A stretch of 64,000 nucleotides of DNA, from positions 1 to 64,000 of the forward strand of contig NZ_JBHYMS010000043.1 in the NCBI RefSeq assembly GCF_042743185.1. Reading direction: 5' to 3'. How positions within the stretch are numbered: position 1 is the first letter of the stretch; every line of letters starts with the position of its first letter. Origin of the DNA: Inquilinus sp042743185. Lineage in GTDB: Bacteria > Pseudomonadota > Alphaproteobacteria > DSM-16000 > Inquilinaceae. This document shows positions 41,323 to 50,011 of this stretch, in pieces. Under the pieces are notes generated by a model. That model was not told the DNA's origin and did not search any database. It was given only the letters and a program-made list of their open reading frames with translations. The translations under genes and the position numbers were made by a program.

Positions 41323-42363
41323 TCAGGGTTCGAGGGGGCCGGGCCTAGACGTCGCGCTGGGCGACCGGCAGACCAGCTTCATCAGATCGTCCCCCGGGCG
41401 GGTCCGGCGATGCGCGCGGCGGGTCATGACCACGCCCGGCTGCGGTGCCCGCACCGGCACCCCGCCCCCTTCCTCGCCCGGCCGGACCAGGATCGTCGCC
41501 AGCAGGTCCCCGGCCTCGACCCGGTCGCCCGGCTTGCGGGCGAAGGAGATCGCGCCGCCCGCCGGCGCCTTGATCATCTCGACCCAGCCGAGCGGCACGG
41601 CCGGGCCCGCCCAGCCGGGCGGCGGCCCGGCATCGCCGGCGATCACGCCGCGGCCCGCCAGGAAGCGGAACAGCCCGGCCGCATCGGCCTCGGCCAGGCC
41701 GACATCGACGTCGCCCATCCCGCGCAGTTCGACCGTCGACACGGCGCGCCCGGCCAGGTCGCCCGTGCGCAGCCAGGGTTCCAGGCAGGCGCTGTCGAAG
41801 GCGCCGCCGCCATCCCCGTCCCAGAGCAGCACGGTGTCCGCCCCCATCGCGGCGGCCAGGTCGGACATGGCCGGCCACAGCGCCGTGGGGATGTAGAGGT
41901 AGAGCGGCGATTCATCGTCGCAATGCAGGTCGAGGACGATCTCGCAGGGCAGCGCCAGGCGGACCAGCCGGCCCTTCAGCCGTTCGGTCGCGGTGAGCAC
42001 GGCATCGTCGCCCGGCAGCAGCGACGGGTCGGGCCGGTCCAGCAGCGGGAAGCCGCGGTTGAAATTGACCCGGCTGTCGAAGTCGTAGCGCCCCTGGCCG
42101 GAGCCGTGCAGCCATTGCTGCTGTCCGATCGGGTTGGCCCAGGGCACGATGGTGATGTCACCCCGGATGTCGCCGGCGGCCTCGGCCCGGCGCAGCTTCG
42201 CGCACAGCGCGTCGATGGCGATGACGCCGGGCAGTTCCTCGGCATGCAGCGCCGCCTGCAGATAGGCGGATGGACCACCGCCCCGCCCCTTGAAGCGCAG
42301 CACCGGGAGGCGCCATTCGAGGCCCGGCATATCGCCAGGAATCACGTCCCAGGATCGGTCCAT
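41323..42363 (-). CDS. succinylglutamate desuccinylase/aspartoacylase family zinc hydrolase
   Basis: A 346-residue M14-like zinc amidohydrolase that removes an acyl group from an N-acyl amino acid. The zinc site is seen as HAEELPG near residue 40 (the usual HGDE is altered to HAEE) and LDLHCDD near 145; RVNFNRGFP near 97 is the family arginine region. Residues 265-335 form a lipoyl-like barrel (APAGGAISFARKPGDRVEAG; VRAPQPGVVMTRRAHRRTRP) typical of the non-AstE subgroup, which includes DoeB-type deacetylases. The ATG at 42363 begins the homology. It stands between a FAD oxidoreductase and an amino-acid importer, fitting catabolism of an imported N-acylated or condensed amino acid. Confidence 0.88.
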   Translation of the reverse strand: MDRSWDVIPGDMPGLEWRLPVLRFKGRGGGPSAYLQAALHAEELPGVIAIDALCAKLRRAEAAGDIRGDITIVPWANPIGQQQWLHGSGQGRYDFDSRVNFNRGFPLLDRPDPSLLPGDDAVLTATERLKGRLVRLALPCEIVLDLHCDDESPLYLYIPTALWPAMSDLAAAMGADTVLLWDGDGGGAFDSACLEPWLRTGDLAGRAVSTVELRGMGDVDVGLAEADAAGLFRFLAGRGVIAGDAGPPPGWAGPAVPLGWVEMIKAPAGGAISFARKPGDRVEAGDLLATILVRPGEEGGGVPVRAPQPGVVMTRRAHRRTRPGDDLMKLVCRSPSATSRPGPLEP

Positions 42364-42397
42364 GCCTGTCCTGCTCTGTCTCCGGATGGGAGCATGA

Positions 42398-44029
42398 TCA
42401 TGCCGCGCGCCTCAGGCGGCGTCGCTTGAAATCGGCCAGGATCTCGCGCGCCGCGTTGTGGCCGGGGGCCCCGGTGACGCCGCCGCCCGGATGGGTCCCC
42501 GATCCGCACATGTACAGGCCGGGCACCGGCGCCCGGTAGTCGCCATGCCCCAGCACCGGCCGGGCCGAGAAGATCTGGTCCAGCGACAGCGCGCCGTGGA
42601 AGATGTCGCCGCCGACCAGGCCGAAGGTCCGTTCGAGATCGAGCGGGCTGTTGATCTGGCGGCCCAGCACCGCCGCCTTGAAGTTCGGCGCCCAGGCATC
42701 GACCGCGTCGATGATCAGGTCGGCCACCGCCTCGCGATGATCGTCCCAGCTGGCCCCGTCCGGCAGGTTCGGGTCGAAATGCTGGCAGAACAGGCTGGCC
42801 ACGTGCCGGCCGGGCGGCGCCAGCGAATCGTCGAGCGTGGACGGGATCAGCATCTCGATGATCGGGGCCTTCGACCAGCCGGCGGCCTTGGCGTCCAGAT
42901 AGGCACGGTCCATGTAGTCGAGGCTGGGGCCGATGATGATGCCGCTGGTGTGGTGGTCGGCCAACGCCTTGCCGGGCAGGCAGGTGAAGTCCGGCAGTTC
43001 CGACAGCGCCACGTTCATCCGGAAGGTGGCGGAGCCGCATTTGTAGCGGTCCATGCGCTCGCGGAAGTCCGCCGGCAGCGCCGCCGGGTCGACCAGCCTG
43101 CCGTAGAGCAGCTTCGGGTTGAGGTTGGAGACGACGCAGCCGGCGCGGATGGCCTCGCCCGCCTCGGTCACCACGCCGACGGCGCGGCCGCCCTCGACGA
43201 TCACCTCCCGCACCGCGGCGTCGGTGCGGATCACGGCGCCGCGCGCCGCCGCCGACTTCGCCATCGCCTGGGTGATGGCGCCCATGCCGCCGACCGCATG
43301 GCCCCAGATGCCCTTCTTGCCGTTCACCTCGCCGAAGACATGGTGCAGCAGCACATAGGCGGTGCCGGGATGGTGGGGGCTGGCGTAGTTGCCGACGATG
43401 CTGTCGAAGCCGAACAGCGCCTGCACCGCCGGCGTCTCGAACCAGCCGTCGAGGACGTCGGCCGCCGATTTGGTGAACAGGTCCAAGAGGTCGCGCCGCA
43501 TCACCATGTCGAGCTTGCGCAGCCGGTTGCCGAGCGACCCGGCCCGGACGAGCTCCGGCAGCGCCGCCGACCAGCCGCCCTCGACGACGTTCGGCGGGGT
43601 GCGCAGCACGATGTCGCGCAGCACGTCGGCGATGGCTTCGAGCCGGTTGCTGTAGGCGTCGTAGCGCTCGGCGTCGCGGGCGGAGAACTTCGCGATCTCC
43701 ACCTTGGTCCGGCCGCCCGGGCCGGCGATCAGGGCGCGGCCGTCGTCGACCGGCAGGAAATTGGCCAGCCGCCGCTCGATCACCTTGAGGCCGTGCCCCG
43801 GCAGGTCGAGGTCGCGGATCACCTTCGGGTTCAGCAGGCTGACCGTGTAGGAGGCGACGGAGTTGCGGAAGCCGGGATGGAACTCCTCCGTCACCGCGGC
43901 GCCGCCGACGACGCGGCGCCGCTCCAGCACCGTCACCTTCAGCCCGGCTGCCGCCAGATAGGCGGCGCAGACCAGGCCGTTGTGGCCCCCGCCGATGATC
44001 GCGACGTCGAAGACCTGTGAGTTCGCCAT
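42398..44029 (-). CDS. FAD-dependent oxidoreductase, phytoene desaturase/PYROXD2-like
   Basis: A 543-residue flavoprotein. The N-terminal Rossmann motif is VAIIGGGHNGLVCAAYLAAA at residues 9-28 with ERR at the end of the second strand; GIWGHAVGGMGAITQAMAKS near 245 and the C-terminal GLYMCGSGTHPGGGVTGAPG (near 505) are typical of the phytoene-desaturase-like branch that contains PYROXD2. No carotenoid genes are near, so a carotenoid role is unlikely; in this unit it more probably oxidises an amine or a hydroxylated product. It lies 34 bases before the deacylase gene and 31 after the Rieske gene. Confidence 0.9.
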   Translation of the reverse strand: MANSQVFDVAIIGGGHNGLVCAAYLAAAGLKVTVLERRRVVGGAAVTEEFHPGFRNSVASYTVSLLNPKVIRDLDLPGHGLKVIERRLANFLPVDDGRALIAGPGGRTKVEIAKFSARDAERYDAYSNRLEAIADVLRDIVLRTPPNVVEGGWSAALPELVRAGSLGNRLRKLDMVMRRDLLDLFTKSAADVLDGWFETPAVQALFGFDSIVGNYASPHHPGTAYVLLHHVFGEVNGKKGIWGHAVGGMGAITQAMAKSAAARGAVIRTDAAVREVIVEGGRAVGVVTEAGEAIRAGCVVSNLNPKLLYGRLVDPAALPADFRERMDRYKCGSATFRMNVALSELPDFTCLPGKALADHHTSGIIIGPSLDYMDRAYLDAKAAGWSKAPIIEMLIPSTLDDSLAPPGRHVASLFCQHFDPNLPDGASWDDHREAVADLIIDAVDAWAPNFKAAVLGRQINSPLDLERTFGLVGGDIFHGALSLDQIFSARPVLGHGDYRAPVPGLYMCGSGTHPGGGVTGAPGHNAAREILADFKRRRLRRAA

Positions 44030-44060
44030 GAGGATCCGCCCGGCCCTGTTTTGCTGAACT

Positions 44061-45281
44061 TTACTCTGCCGCGAAGGCCGGCGCCTGCGACGCCTCGCGC
44101 CGCAGGCTCCAGCCCGCCGGCGGCGGGCGGTGCAGCCGGCTTTCCGGGATCAGCCGGCGCATCGCCCGGGCGAAGCTGCGCAGGCAGACCTCGGTCTCGC
44201 CGAGCGGGCCGACGGTGTAGCTGGACGAGCCCATGCCGGCCTGCACCCGGTCGATCAGCGTCTTGTCCTCGAGGTTGACCCGGCGGTTGATCCGCCAGTT
44301 CAGGTAGCGCGCGGCCTTCATCTCGGGCCGGTGGTCCGGATGGACATAGGCGATCTCGCGGATCACCGTCTCGGTCGGCGAGACCGGGATGAACTGCATG
44401 AAATCGATCTGGTCCGGGTAGATGTCGAAGGCGACGTTGGGCCAGAGCTTGAAATAGGTCCACAGCCGCTGCCGCTCCGGCGGCAGATGCGGGACCTCCG
44501 GCAGGAAGTGCTGGTAGGCCCGCTCCGACAGCACGGCCGACGGCCGCTCCTGCAGCTGGCCCCACATCTTGTCGACCCAGGGCCTGGCCTCGACGCCGTA
44601 GCCGCGGCCGAACAGCCGGGTCAGCCCGGGATGGGCGACGGTGATGTGCAGCCCGTCGGAATAGTTGTCGGCGACGTTCTTCCAGTTGACCGAGCGCGGC
44701 CGCAGCGTCACCCGGCCCAGCGGCACCATCTCCTCGATCCGGTAGGCCGCCATCTCCTCGGCATAGCCGCCCATCATCTCGGCCACGCTCGGTGTGCCCG
44801 GGACGAGGCGGATGAAGACGAAGCCGCAGAACACCTCGTGCTCGACCGGGACCAGCCCGTGGCCGCCGAAGTCGAAATCGCCGTAGCTGGAGCGCTGCGG
44901 CATGCCGACCAGCCGGCCGTCATGCTCGTAAGTCCAGGCGTGGTAGGGGCAGACGATGCGGCTGCCGCACTGGCCCTTGGGCCCGTCCAGCAGCCGCGCG
45001 GCGCGGTGCCGGCAGACATTGTGGAAGGCCCGCACCGCCCCGTCGCGGCCGCGCAGCACCACCACGTTCTCGCCCAGGAACTCGAAGGTGTGGAAGTCGC
45101 CCGGCTCGGGAATGTCGTTCAGGTGGCAGACCACCTGCCAGGAGGTGCGGAACAGCGCCTCCTGCTCGACCGCGAAGAACTCCGGGTCGCGGTAGATCCA
45201 GGCCGGCAGGCTGACATCGTCATCCGGCAGCCGCGTCTCGGTCGGCGCCGCCTCGGCGCGGCGATGCATCGGTTCGATCAT
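44061..45281 (-). CDS. Rieske non-heme iron oxygenase, alpha subunit
   Basis: A 406-residue oxygenase subunit. The Rieske [2Fe-2S] ligands are Cys90 and His92 (NVCRHRAARL) and Cys111 and His114 (CPYHAWTYE). The mononuclear iron site lies in NWKNVADNYSDGLHITVAHP near residue 200, with two histidines, and the carboxylate that bridges to the neighbouring subunit is probably the Asp of VADN. Substrates of this class range from aromatics to quaternary amines such as betaines and carnitine. The amino-acid importer genes in the same unit favour a small amine. No reductase or ferredoxin gene is adjacent. ATG at 45281 with GGGAGG seven bases upstream. First gene of the eight-gene unit. Confidence 0.92.
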   Translation of the reverse strand: MIEPMHRRAEAAPTETRLPDDDVSLPAWIYRDPEFFAVEQEALFRTSWQVVCHLNDIPEPGDFHTFEFLGENVVVLRGRDGAVRAFHNVCRHRAARLLDGPKGQCGSRIVCPYHAWTYEHDGRLVGMPQRSSYGDFDFGGHGLVPVEHEVFCGFVFIRLVPGTPSVAEMMGGYAEEMAAYRIEEMVPLGRVTLRPRSVNWKNVADNYSDGLHITVAHPGLTRLFGRGYGVEARPWVDKMWGQLQERPSAVLSERAYQHFLPEVPHLPPERQRLWTYFKLWPNVAFDIYPDQIDFMQFIPVSPTETVIREIAYVHPDHRPEMKAARYLNWRINRRVNLEDKTLIDRVQAGMGSSSYTVGPLGETEVCLRSFARAMRRLIPESRLHRPPPAGWSLRREASQAPAFAAE

Positions 45282-45610
45282 TGGCTGGCCTCCCGCGGCC
45301 TTGCCGGCCGCCTTGTTATACAACCGTATAACAGCTTCGGAGAGGTGGTCAACCGTCAAGCCGACCGGTGTCAAGCCGACCGGCGCCGGGATCGCAAAGC
45401 AAAGGCCAATCTGGGACAAAGTCCCAAACTCAATGAGTTCCCCCTCCCGCAAGGGGGACTAGGAAAGAATGGGTTCAGGCTCTTCCGAAAGGTCTCGCTT
45501 GCGGGAGAGGGACCGGCAATCTGTGGCGATTTCCTTCAAGCGATTGCCCGGCGCGCCGGGCTGGCCAGGCGCCGCCAGAAGCTGCGACGGATCGCTTTCC
45601 CCAATCCGCC
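45282..45610. other. intergenic region between the Rieske unit and the ABC/ArgH operon
   Basis: About 330 bases without a gene. Contents: an 18-base operator-like palindrome (45315-45332); a tandem direct repeat of GTCAAGCCGACCGG (45355-45368 and 45370-45383); a small hairpin GGGAC-AAA-GTCCC (45413-45425); and a longer-range inverted pair, CCCTCCCGCAAG (45442-45453) with CTTGCGGGAGAGGG (45498-45511). Such CCCTCCCGCAAG/CTTGCGGGAGGG elements recur between genes in alphaproteobacteria. The rest looks like degenerate non-coding sequence marking the edge of the next block. Confidence 0.55.
45315..45332. promoter_or_regulatory. palindrome GTTATAC-AACC-GTATAAC, probable GntR-type operator
   Basis: Perfect seven-base arms around AACC, 33 bases before the Rieske oxygenase start, in a local AT-rich patch. 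The symmetry and sequence are like operators of FadR/GntR-family regulators. It probably controls the eight-gene unit from the Rieske gene to the last permease. No regulator gene is adjacent. Confidence 0.5.
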
Positions 45611-46705
45611 TCAATTGATCAGCTTTTCGGTCTCCTTATCAAACAGCCGCAGGCAGTCGGCCTCCGCACCGAATGCGACCGCATCGCCGGGCTTGAAGGC
45701 AATGCTCGAAGGCGCGCGAGCGACGACGTGCCCTTGGGGCAGATCGAGCAACAGGAATGTTTCCGAGCCGTGCGGCTCCGCCACCCGCACCGTGCCCGCG
45801 ATCCGGATGGGGAAATTGTCCTGCCCGTCGGCCAGCAGGGTGAGTTCCTGCGGCCTCACCCCCAGGACGATCGATCGGCCGGTGCCGATGTCCGAGGGCA
45901 AGCCCAGCACCTCGGATAGGCGAACCGACGCGGCGTTCGCTCCGAGGTTCACCTGCCCGCCATCGATCGTCGCCTCGATCATGTTCATTTCCGGCGTGCC
46001 GATGAAACGCGCCGTGAAGATATCCGCCGGCCGATTGTACAGCTCCATCGGCGCGCCGACCTGGAGGATGCGGCCTTCGCGCATGACGACGATTCTGTCG
46101 GCGAGCGACATCGCCTCGACCTGATCGTGCGTGACAAAGACGATCGTGCTGCCGAGCCGCTGGTGCAACTGCTTGATCTCGAGCCGCATCTGCCCGCGCA
46201 ATTGGGCGTCGAGATTGGAGAGCGGCTCGTCGAACAGGAAGGCCACGGGGTCGCGCACCATCGCCCGGCCGATGGCCACACGCTGCCTTTGCCCGCCGGA
46301 GAGCGCAGCGGGGCGGCGCTCGAGATAGGGATCGAGACTTAGGATTCGGGCAGTTTCACGGATGCGCGCCTGCTTTTCCGCCTTGGGGAGCTTGGACCTG
46401 TAGAGTCCGAAGCCGATGTTCTGCGCCACGGTGAGATGCGGATAGATCGCGTAGTTCTGGAAGACCATCGCGATGTTCCGATGCTTGGGGTCGTGGTCGT
46501 TGACCACCTGGCCGCCGATGCGCAGCGTCCCGCCGGAAATCGCCTCCAGGCCCGCGATCATGCGCAGGGTCGTGGATTTGCCGCAGCCCGAAGGACCAAC
46601 CAGCACGACGAATTCGCCGTCTTCGACGGTAAGGTCGATATCGTGCACGGTCCTAATGCTGCCGTAGCGCTTGGTGATCTTCTCGAGCTCGATCCTGGCC
46701 ATCAT
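45611..46705 (-). CDS. carbohydrate ABC transporter ATP-binding protein (UgpC/MsmK/MalK type)
   Basis: A 364-residue ATPase: Walker A GPSGCGKST at about residues 38-46, Q-loop FQNYAIYPHLTVAQN, signature LSGGQRQRV near 136, Walker B VAFLFDEPLSNLDA near 155, switch His in FVTHDQVEAM. A C-terminal OB-type regulatory domain runs from about 235 (LGVRPQELTLL), as in multi-sugar importers. It would energise the two permeases coded upstream in the operon and, as shown for related MsmK-type ATPases, could serve other importers. ATG at 46705 overlaps the stop of the ArgH-like gene (ATGA). It is the last gene of the operon. Confidence 0.95.
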   Translation of the reverse strand: MMARIELEKITKRYGSIRTVHDIDLTVEDGEFVVLVGPSGCGKSTTLRMIAGLEAISGGTLRIGGQVVNDHDPKHRNIAMVFQNYAIYPHLTVAQNIGFGLYRSKLPKAEKQARIRETARILSLDPYLERRPAALSGGQRQRVAIGRAMVRDPVAFLFDEPLSNLDAQLRGQMRLEIKQLHQRLGSTIVFVTHDQVEAMSLADRIVVMREGRILQVGAPMELYNRPADIFTARFIGTPEMNMIEATIDGGQVNLGANAASVRLSEVLGLPSDIGTGRSIVLGVRPQELTLLADGQDNFPIRIAGTVRVAEPHGSETFLLLDLPQGHVVARAPSSIAFKPGDAVAFGAEADCLRLFDKETEKLIN

Positions 46706-48213
46706 CCACCTTTCGCGACGTCTTGAATGCGGCGTTCGAGTTCGTCCGCCGCAGCGGCCTCCCGCGCGGCGATCGCCGCGGCACGGGCCGCGAACGCGTC
46801 CAGCGCCACGCGGTAGCCCGCAAGGGCCGGGTCCATGGCGGCGGGGGCCGGGCCGCCGAAGCGATCGCGCACCGCGACAAAGTGCTCGGGCGAGACCATC
46901 CGGGCGAATTCGGCCGCATCGGCCACTGGCTTGCGCCCGAGATGGCGCTCGAAGGCCAAGGCGAAGGCCGGGTAGCCGTCCGTCGGCAGATCGCCTGATA
47001 TGGCCACGACGGCGCGGGCGACCTCGGCGGCGATCTCATGCCCTTGTCGGAAGGACAAACCCTCGCTGCGCACGAGCCAGTCGGCCAGTTCGGTGATGGT
47101 GGCGCAGGAGCGGCTTAGATTGGCGGCGACGCGTTCGGAATCGATGCGGCAGGCCTGGAGGGTGGCCGTCAGGAGATCGAGCACGCGCTGAGCGACGTCG
47201 AAGACCTGATAGCCCATCTCGTGCGTCTCGGCCTCGCTGTCGGTCATGTCGGTGAACGGCGTGTTGTGCATCACGTCGACGACCGCCCGAGCGCGCCCGA
47301 CAGCCTGACTGGACAGATGCCGCAGATGCTCGAGCGGCACCGGATTGCGCTTCTGCGGCATGATCGACGAAACCTGCACGAAGCCATTCGGCAGATAGAG
47401 TTGACCGACCTCGAAGCTCGACCAGAACTGAAAATCCTGGATCGGGCGGCCGAGATGCAGAAACAGGAGCACGATCGCGCTGTAGACCGATGTCAGATAG
47501 TCGGTCGCGGCGATGCAGGAATAGGAATTCCGCTGCGGCGCCGCGAAGCCGAGGAGTTCGGCGACGCGTTGCCGGCTGATCGGAAAGCCCGAAGTGGTGA
47601 TCGCCGCCGCCCCCATCGGGCAAAGATCGACGATCGCGCGGGCGGCTTCGAGCCGCTCCACGTCGCGGATCAGCACCTCGCTCATCGCGGCGAGGTAATG
47701 TCCGTAGGTGGTGGGTTGGGCCGGCTGGCCGTGGGTATAGGCGACGATCAGGACATCCCGGTCACGAGCGGCCACCTCGATCAGCGCGGCCAGAAGCTTC
47801 CGACAGGCCGCCAGCAGGCGATCGACGCGGGGCTTGAGGCCGAGCTTGAGAAAGGTGTGGTCGATATCGTTGCGCGAGCGCGCCGTGTGCAGCCGGCCGC
47901 CGATGTCGGGCCCGACGCGTGCCTTCAACTCGCGCTCCATATGGAAGAAATAGTCCTCGACGTCGCCGCCATAGGCGAGGTCGTCCAGGCGGATCTCGCG
48001 GTCCATCGCCTGCAACGCACCGGCGATGGCGGCGCCCTGTGCCGCGCCGAGGACACCGGTTTCGACCAGCATGACGAGATGAGCCCGGTCGATCCGGCGC
48101 AGCGCCTCGGCATGGTAGCGTCGGGCGCCGTCGAACAGCGGCCGCAGCACGGTCTCCCGGTAGACCGGATCGGGGAAGCGTGACCCGTCCTTGGCCTGCA
48201 GAATGCTCATCAT
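46702..48213 (-). CDS. argininosuccinate lyase (ArgH) family lyase in an ABC transporter operon
   Basis: A 503-residue member of the aspartase/fumarase superfamily. The hallmark SSIMPQKRNP is near residue 288; RLHTARSRNDIDHTFLKLGL near 106 and AYTHGQPAQPTTYGHYLAAM near 160 are the other conserved regions of ArgH, including the catalytic histidine. ArgH releases fumarate from argininosuccinate; close relatives such as EDDS lyase act on other N-substituted aspartates. It sits inside a binding protein/permease/permease/lyase/ATPase operon, beginning immediately after the permease stop and overlapping the ATPase start. A role in breaking down the imported compound is therefore more likely than arginine synthesis. 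A second ATG lies one codon in. Confidence 0.9.
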   Translation of the reverse strand: MMSILQAKDGSRFPDPVYRETVLRPLFDGARRYHAEALRRIDRAHLVMLVETGVLGAAQGAAIAGALQAMDREIRLDDLAYGGDVEDYFFHMERELKARVGPDIGGRLHTARSRNDIDHTFLKLGLKPRVDRLLAACRKLLAALIEVAARDRDVLIVAYTHGQPAQPTTYGHYLAAMSEVLIRDVERLEAARAIVDLCPMGAAAITTSGFPISRQRVAELLGFAAPQRNSYSCIAATDYLTSVYSAIVLLFLHLGRPIQDFQFWSSFEVGQLYLPNGFVQVSSIMPQKRNPVPLEHLRHLSSQAVGRARAVVDVMHNTPFTDMTDSEAETHEMGYQVFDVAQRVLDLLTATLQACRIDSERVAANLSRSCATITELADWLVRSEGLSFRQGHEIAAEVARAVVAISGDLPTDGYPAFALAFERHLGRKPVADAAEFARMVSPEHFVAVRDRFGGPAPAAMDPALAGYRVALDAFAARAAAIAAREAAAADELERRIQDVAKGG

Positions 48214-49065
48214 TTAGCCTTTGACTCCCGCAAGCATCACGCCGCGCACGATGTAGCGTTGAAAAAACAGGAAGATCACCAATGTCGGGATGGTCGCGAG
48301 AGCCGCCCCGGTCATGATCAGCTCCCACTGGATGGATTGCTCGACCGCGAAGCTCGAAAGACCGACCGGCAAGGTGTAGAGCGACTGATCGGTGGTCACG
48401 ATCAGGGGCCAGAAGAACGCCGTCCAGTTGCCGAGGAAGGTGAAGATCGCCAGCGCCGAAAGCGCGGGCGTGACCAGCGGTAGCGCGACCTTCCACCAAA
48501 TCGCGAACTCGTTGAGGCCGTCGACCCGCGCCGCTTCGAGGAAGTCGTTCGGGACCGTCTCGAAGAACTGCTTCATCAGGAAGACGCCGAAGGCGGTGAT
48601 TATGCCGGGGAACATGATGCCCCAGTAGGTGTCGATCCAGCCGAGTTTGCTCGCCATCAGATACCAGGGGATGACCAGCATCTCGGTCGGAATCATCAGC
48701 GTCGACAGGATCGCCAGGAAGACCACCCGCCGGCCGGGGAAGCTGAATTTGGCCAGCGTGTAGGCGACGAGGCTGTCGAAGAACAGGCACGACAGGGTGA
48801 CGATCGTCGCGATCAGGGCCGAGTTCAGGAACCAGCGGCCGAAGCGCCCATCGGACAGAACCTTGACGTAGTTGGCGAGTGTCGGCTGATCGGGGATCAG
48901 GCGCAGGTCATAGACTTGGCCGGCCGATTTCAACGAGGTCGAGAACATGAACAGGAGCGGCGTTATCATGACGACGCCGCCGAGGAACAGGACCGTCCAG
49001 GCCATGATGCGGCCGGGACGGACGGCGCCGTAGGCAGGAGCGGGCTTCTTGTTGTCACTGCTCAA
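48214..49065 (-). CDS. carbohydrate ABC transporter permease (MalG/UgpE type)
   Basis: A 283-residue permease with six membrane segments; WTVLFLGGVVMITPLLFMFS is the first. The ATPase-docking loop reads FLEAARVDGLNEFAIWWKVA followed by LPLVTPALSALAIFTFLGNW, typical of MalG-like proteins. The start is TTG at 49065, with GAGGAG eight bases upstream, overlapping the previous gene's downstream region; no ATG fits. The stop TAA is directly followed by the ATG of the ArgH-like gene. Together with the MalF-like protein it forms the channel of the LacI-controlled importer. Confidence 0.92.
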   Translation of the reverse strand: MSSDNKKPAPAYGAVRPGRIMAWTVLFLGGVVMITPLLFMFSTSLKSAGQVYDLRLIPDQPTLANYVKVLSDGRFGRWFLNSALIATIVTLSCLFFDSLVAYTLAKFSFPGRRVVFLAILSTLMIPTEMLVIPWYLMASKLGWIDTYWGIMFPGIITAFGVFLMKQFFETVPNDFLEAARVDGLNEFAIWWKVALPLVTPALSALAIFTFLGNWTAFFWPLIVTTDQSLYTLPVGLSSFAVEQSIQWELIMTGAALATIPTLVIFLFFQRYIVRGVMLAGVKG

Positions 49066-49066
49066 G

Positions 49067-49999
49067 TCAGCGGCTCCTCAGGATCCAGAGTTGTGCCATC
49101 GAGATCGCGAACAGAATGGTGAACAGAACGACGGTCTGGGCCGCCGCATAGCCCATCTGATAAGAAGAGAATGCCGTCTGATAGATCATCAGGACCAACG
49201 GCTTGGTCGAGTTGAGCGGGCCGCCAGGATCATTGCTGGTCATGTTGTAGACTTGGTCGAAGATCCGCAGGAACCCGATCGACGAGAACACGACGAGGAA
49301 AACCGTGGTCGGCTTCAGCAGCGGTATGGTGATGCGAGCCAGGATCGCCCCCTCACCCAGCCCGTCGATGCGTGCCGCCTCATAATAGCTCGTCGGGATG
49401 GCGCGCAGCCCGGCCATGAAGATGATGATCTGGAAACCGAGATGCGCCCAGATCGCGGTCAGCATGATCGCCGGCAGCGCTTGGTCGACCGAGCGGAGGA
49501 AGGGCTGCGCCGGCACGCCGGCGAAGCCGAGGATGCTGTTGATGACGCCGATCGGTGGGGGCTGGTAGAACCAGCGCCAAACCCAGGCCATCGCTGCGGC
49601 GGCCGTGAGGTACGGCAAGAAGTAGAGCGCGCGGATCAGACCGTGCAGAAACCGCACGCGGTCGAGATAATAAGCGATGGCGAAAGACAGCAGGATCGCG
49701 ATCGGCGTGCCGAAGATCAGATAGGCGAAGGTATTGCGGAAGACCTGCCAGAATACCGGATCGGCGAACAGCTTCCGGTAGTTGTCGAAACCGACGAACC
49801 GCGCCTCGTTCAGCAGGTCCCAGTCGGTCACCGACAGGTAGAAGGCTTCCAGCGTCGGATAGAAGCGGACGACGGCGAAGAAGGACACGGGCAGGGCGAG
49901 AAACACCCAGGCCCAGACGATCTGCTTCGCCGATATGGTCAGCCGCCCCCAGATGCCGCTGGAGCCGGCGCCCCGGGGCGATAGCGTCGTCGCAGTCAT
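49067..49999 (-). CDS. sugar ABC transporter permease (MalF/UgpA type)
   Basis: A 310-residue permease. The first membrane segment is IVWAWVFLALPVSFFAVVRF; then FVGFDNYRKLFADPVFWQVF, a segment conserved in MalF/UgpA proteins, near residue 70. Docking loop YYEAARIDGLGEGAILARIT followed by IPLLKPTTVFLVVFSSIGFL. ATG at 49999; the binding-protein stop lies 12 bases upstream. The permease stop and the TTG start of the MalG-like gene are two bases apart. Confidence 0.93.
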   Translation of the reverse strand: MTATTLSPRGAGSSGIWGRLTISAKQIVWAWVFLALPVSFFAVVRFYPTLEAFYLSVTDWDLLNEARFVGFDNYRKLFADPVFWQVFRNTFAYLIFGTPIAILLSFAIAYYLDRVRFLHGLIRALYFLPYLTAAAAMAWVWRWFYQPPPIGVINSILGFAGVPAQPFLRSVDQALPAIMLTAIWAHLGFQIIIFMAGLRAIPTSYYEAARIDGLGEGAILARITIPLLKPTTVFLVVFSSIGFLRIFDQVYNMTSNDPGGPLNSTKPLVLMIYQTAFSSYQMGYAAAQTVVLFTILFAISMAQLWILRSR

Positions 50000-50011
50000 G
50001 CGCCCCGCCCC

